A DNA stretch of 8,013 bases from assembly GCA_030619415.1 (NCBI GenBank), contig JAUXBM010000070.1:1-8013 (forward strand), read 5' to 3'. Below, piece after piece: positions 5,489 through 8,013 of this stretch; the stretch's first letter is position 1, and each line of letters begins with the position of its first letter. The stretch comes from Chlorobiota bacterium (GTDB lineage: Bacteria > Bacteroidota > Bacteroidia > Bacteroidales > F082). The translations under genes were made by a program, and so were the position numbers. The notes under the pieces are model-generated. The model was not told the origin of the DNA and searched no databases. It saw only the letters and a list, made by a program, of their open reading frames with translations.

Positions 5489-7780
5489 ATGCACTTATTT
5501 ATGACTATCAAAACGTTCTGGCTGTGTCTGTTATTGATTGTGATGTTGCCATTCGCTGCTTTCCCGCAGGCGACCGCACTTGTGCTGAGTGGAGGAGGAG
5601 CAAAGGGAATGTCGCACATCGGTGTGCTGAAAGCACTCGAAGAGAATAACATTCCCATCGATTACATTATTGGCAATTCAATGGGTGCAATGGTTGGCGC
5701 CCTGTATGCTTCAGGTTATTCACCTGATCAGATCAATCAGTTTCTTAGCAACGGCAAGCTTTATGAATTCAACCGGGGGAACAAAAAAAGCGAATATTTC
5801 TATTTTCAAAAATATGAAAACAACCCATCCTGGATCACGATTCCTTTTGCCATCGATAATGGACTAAAGGCGCGTTTGCCATTCAATATTTACAATATTC
5901 AGGATTTAGATTATATGATGATGGAGTTCTATGCTGGAGCAGCAGCAGCAGCCAATTATAATTTCGATAGCCTTTTTGTTCCTTTCAGATGTGTGGCAAC
6001 AGATATCGACTCTTCAGAATTGATAATATTGAAGGATGGTGATCTTGCGAAAGCAGCCAGGGCATCAATTACTTTTCCATTTTTTGTGAGGCCAATAAAG
6101 GTAAATGATAAGTTGCTTTTTGATGGTGGGATGATCGATAATTTTCCGGTAGCTATTGCACAAGAAGAATTTGATCCTGATTTTGTCATTGGTAGTAAAG
6201 CTGTCAGTAATTATTCATCACCAGATGCTGACGATGTGGTTTCACAAATTCAGAATATGTTGATGCGCAAAGCTGATTTTACGATGGATACTACAAATGG
6301 GGTTTTGATTGAAACCATAACAGGCAATGAAAATGTATTTCAGTTTAATAAAGTTGAACAATATATCGATAGTGGCTATGCAGCGGCTATCAGGGTGATG
6401 CCTTTGTTAAAAAACCGACTTAAACGAATGGTTGAACATGATGATCTGCTGAAGAAAAGGTCAACTTTCAACGCGAAGAAACCGCCGGTAATTATTGGGG
6501 ACGTAACATTTAGCGGGGTCAATAAACGGCAGGTTCATTATTTCCAGAAATCAATTTTTATTTCAGACGACACCCTGAATAGCCATGAATTTAAAAAGAA
6601 GTACACCCGATTGATGGCCAACGAAAATGTCCGCACTGTGTATCCTTCATTACATTATAACGAGCAAACGGACAGGTATGATATAAACTTTGATATTGCG
6701 GTTGCTGATCCTTTTGAACTTATGTTTGGTGGATATATTAGCTCCTCTGTAGTAAATGAAGCTTACATTAAGATTGGTTTACAGCACCTGGGTAAAACCA
6801 GTAAACACCTCGATTTAAGTACCTATTTTGGGACTTTCTACAACAGCTTTCTGGCTGTGGCTAAATTTGAACAACAGGGAAGGGTGCCTTATTATGTGAT
6901 GCTGGATTTTTTAATATCCAGGAAAAATTATTTTAGGGGATCGAGGTATTTCTATGAGGATCAGGCACCAGCTTATATTGTTATTGATGAGAATTACCTC
7001 GACCTGAATATTGGAACGCCGATTGGCTTGTCGCATGTTGCACGAATTGGTGTTGCCAATATCAACCTTAATACGTTGTATTATCAGGATAATTATTTTA
7101 AACGAACAGATACCGCCGACAGATCCAATTTTTATTTTATCAATCCCTATATCGAGTTTGAGAGGGATAACCTGAACCGGAAACAATATGCCTCAAAAGG
7201 AAGCTGGTTCTATCTCGGTTTTAATTATTACGCCGGTGAGGAACACACAACTCCCGGCTCCACTGCTTCAGGAGAAATGGAATATCGGAGAAACCTGAAT
7301 TTCTTCCTGTTAAGCGCTCATTATGAACAATATTTTAATTTTTTCAAACCTTTTATTTTTGGCATTTCTGCTGATATTGGTTATTCCAATAAACCACTAT
7401 TGAACAATTATGTTTCGAGTCTGCTGATCGCCTCACCCTACGCGCCCATTACAATGATGCAATCGTTGTTTTTGGAAAACTACAGGGCTTACTCGTATGG
7501 CGGTGTCGGGGCGAAGGCCATTTTTGATATTTATAAAAACCTGGAGCTTCGCTTTGAAGCGTACTATTATGTGCCGCATCAGAAAATATTGAATGAACCA
7601 TTCCAGTTAAGTAAACCATTATCCTATCAATATCTTGTAGGTACTGCACAGCTTGTTTATCACACACCTATCGGGCCAATTGGCATAGCGGTAAATTATT
7701 TCGATAACCCTGGGGATGAGTGGACAGTATTGTTTAATATTGGCTACCTGATCTTTAATAATTCAAGGTTTTACAAATAG
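5489..7780 (+). CDS. Patatin-like phospholipase with POTRA-like and outer-membrane beta-barrel domains (type Vd autotransporter-like)
   Basis: A 763-residue exported protein. Residues 1 to about 27 form a signal peptide: Lys8 before a hydrophobic core (10-24), with probable cleavage near AFPQA. The patatin domain (about 30-235) has the oxyanion loop SGGGAKG (34-40), nucleophile Ser64 in GNSMG (62-66), FRCVATDID (166-174) and the second dyad residue Asp212 in FDGG (211-214), so the lipase site looks intact. Residues about 333-405 (IGDVTFSGV and following) resemble one POTRA repeat. From about 406 to the end, alternating aromatic strands and a finish of HTPIGPIGIAVNYFD ... LFNIGYLIF resemble an Omp85/D15 barrel. 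This order matches PlpD of Pseudomonas and FplA of Fusobacterium. Inferred role: phospholipid or lysophospholipid hydrolysis at the outer membrane; substrate and surface exposure are unknown. A second in-frame ATG at 5501 would give a shorter, more typical signal peptide and may be the true start. Preceded by a terminator, so likely transcribed alone. Confidence 0.88.
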   Translation: MHLFMTIKTFWLCLLLIVMLPFAAFPQATALVLSGGGAKGMSHIGVLKALEENNIPIDYIIGNSMGAMVGALYASGYSPDQINQFLSNGKLYEFNRGNKKSEYFYFQKYENNPSWITIPFAIDNGLKARLPFNIYNIQDLDYMMMEFYAGAAAAANYNFDSLFVPFRCVATDIDSSELIILKDGDLAKAARASITFPFFVRPIKVNDKLLFDGGMIDNFPVAIAQEEFDPDFVIGSKAVSNYSSPDADDVVSQIQNMLMRKADFTMDTTNGVLIETITGNENVFQFNKVEQYIDSGYAAAIRVMPLLKNRLKRMVEHDDLLKKRSTFNAKKPPVIIGDVTFSGVNKRQVHYFQKSIFISDDTLNSHEFKKKYTRLMANENVRTVYPSLHYNEQTDRYDINFDIAVADPFELMFGGYISSSVVNEAYIKIGLQHLGKTSKHLDLSTYFGTFYNSFLAVAKFEQQGRVPYYVMLDFLISRKNYFRGSRYFYEDQAPAYIVIDENYLDLNIGTPIGLSHVARIGVANINLNTLYYQDNYFKRTDTADRSNFYFINPYIEFERDNLNRKQYASKGSWFYLGFNYYAGEEHTTPGSTASGEMEYRRNLNFFLLSAHYEQYFNFFKPFIFGISADIGYSNKPLLNNYVSSLLIASPYAPITMMQSLFLENYRAYSYGGVGAKAIFDIYKNLELRFEAYYYVPHQKILNEPFQLSKPLSYQYLVGTAQLVYHTPIGPIGIAVNYFDNPGDEWTVLFNIGYLIFNNSRFYK

Positions 7781-7874
7781 GTCCCCAAATTAGGAGGTAA
7801 CATTTCAGAAGGTAAATAATAGTCACAATTCGAGACCTTTGCATAACCACATAATAAACAAGCATTGCCAACTA

Positions 7875-7904
7875 TTGAAAGAAAGTTAATTATTGCTATT
7901 TTTG
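7875..7904 (+). promoter_or_regulatory. Near-ideal Bacteroidota promoter (TTG, 19-base spacer, TATTTTTG)
   Basis: TTG at 7875-7877 is followed after 19 bases by TATTTTTG at 7897-7904, an exact match to the -7 consensus TAnnTTTG at normal spacing from a -33 TTG. Only six bases separate the element from the ATG at 7911, so initiation should fall within a few bases of the start codon. The rest of the 130-base gap from 7781 shows no gene and no convincing terminator for the patatin gene. Confidence 0.65.
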
Positions 7905-7910
7905 CACGCT

Positions 7911-8013
7911 ATGTCCGACAAGGATAAAGAAAAATATGAAATCTGTAACCAGCTTGTATTAAAGGACAGGCAGGACGTTGAACCATTAATATTGTTAGCA
8001 TGTATTCTGAAGA
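7911..8013 (+). CDS. Unidentified protein, N-terminal 34 codons (runs off the right edge)
   Basis: An open frame begins at ATG 7911 and continues to the window end without a stop: MSDKDKEKYEICNQLVLKDR and a further 14 residues rich in Leu, Ile and Val. The charged start followed by amphipathic sequence looks like an ordinary soluble protein; there is no signal peptide. I do not recognise the family from so short a piece. Evidence that it is a real gene is the strong promoter ending six bases upstream and the uninterrupted frame; an in-frame TAA at 7887-7889 limits any upstream extension, and the TTG codons at 7893 and 7902 lie within the promoter. Confidence 0.55.
   Translation, partial: MSDKDKEKYEICNQLVLKDRQDVEPLILLACILK

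Noticed and set aside
5939..5953. Short GCA repeat coding for five Ala in the patatin domain, considered as a phase-variation tract.
   Set aside because: Only four units of a trinucleotide; slippage would add or remove Ala without a frameshift, so no on/off switch is implied.
7792..7798. AGGAGGT, a perfect Shine-Dalgarno-like sequence just after the patatin gene.
   Set aside because: Genes in this phylum rarely use such sites, and only an ATT followed by five codons and a stop lies at suitable distance; probably chance.

Overview
The window looks like chromosomal housekeeping DNA from a member of the Bacteroidota. I infer this from protein family resemblance, the absence of Shine-Dalgarno sequences in front of the genes, moderate-to-low GC, and two upstream sites matching the Bacteroidota -7 promoter consensus TAnnTTTG. 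I cannot place it more precisely. I see no mobile element, tRNA, rRNA, CRISPR array or phage gene.

Left half, minus strand (about 3525 down to 1): three tightly packed genes read leftwards. The first is a two-domain protein with an AmgK-like sugar kinase (aminoglycoside phosphotransferase fold) at the N-terminus and a RapZ C-terminal domain at the C-terminus. Sixteen bases later comes a MurU-like sugar-1-phosphate nucleotidyltransferase. The third, overlapping the second by 4 bases, is the N-terminal 445 residues of a large AddB-like PD-(D/E)XK nuclease family protein that leaves the window. The first two together look like a MurNAc/GlcNAc salvage pathway: anomeric phosphorylation, then nucleotidylation, feeding peptidoglycan synthesis and bypassing de novo synthesis. 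The fused RapZ domain, which in E. coli senses glucosamine-6-phosphate, suggests an allosteric link to amino-sugar supply. That is the most interesting feature of the window.

Centre, plus strand (3625 to 5428): after a 99-base divergent intergenic region with a plausible promoter comes a stand-alone rubrerythrin/ferritin-like di-iron protein. It is followed, with no visible terminator between, by a PLP-dependent enzyme of the Cys/Met metabolism family (methionine gamma-lyase or cystathionine gamma-lyase/synthase type). A strong intrinsic terminator ends this unit.

Right part, plus strand (5489 to 8013): an exported patatin-like phospholipase with a POTRA-like segment and a C-terminal Omp85-type beta-barrel, resembling type Vd autotransporters. 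A 130-base gap then carries a near-ideal Bacteroidota promoter placed almost directly against the ATG of a last, truncated gene of unknown function.
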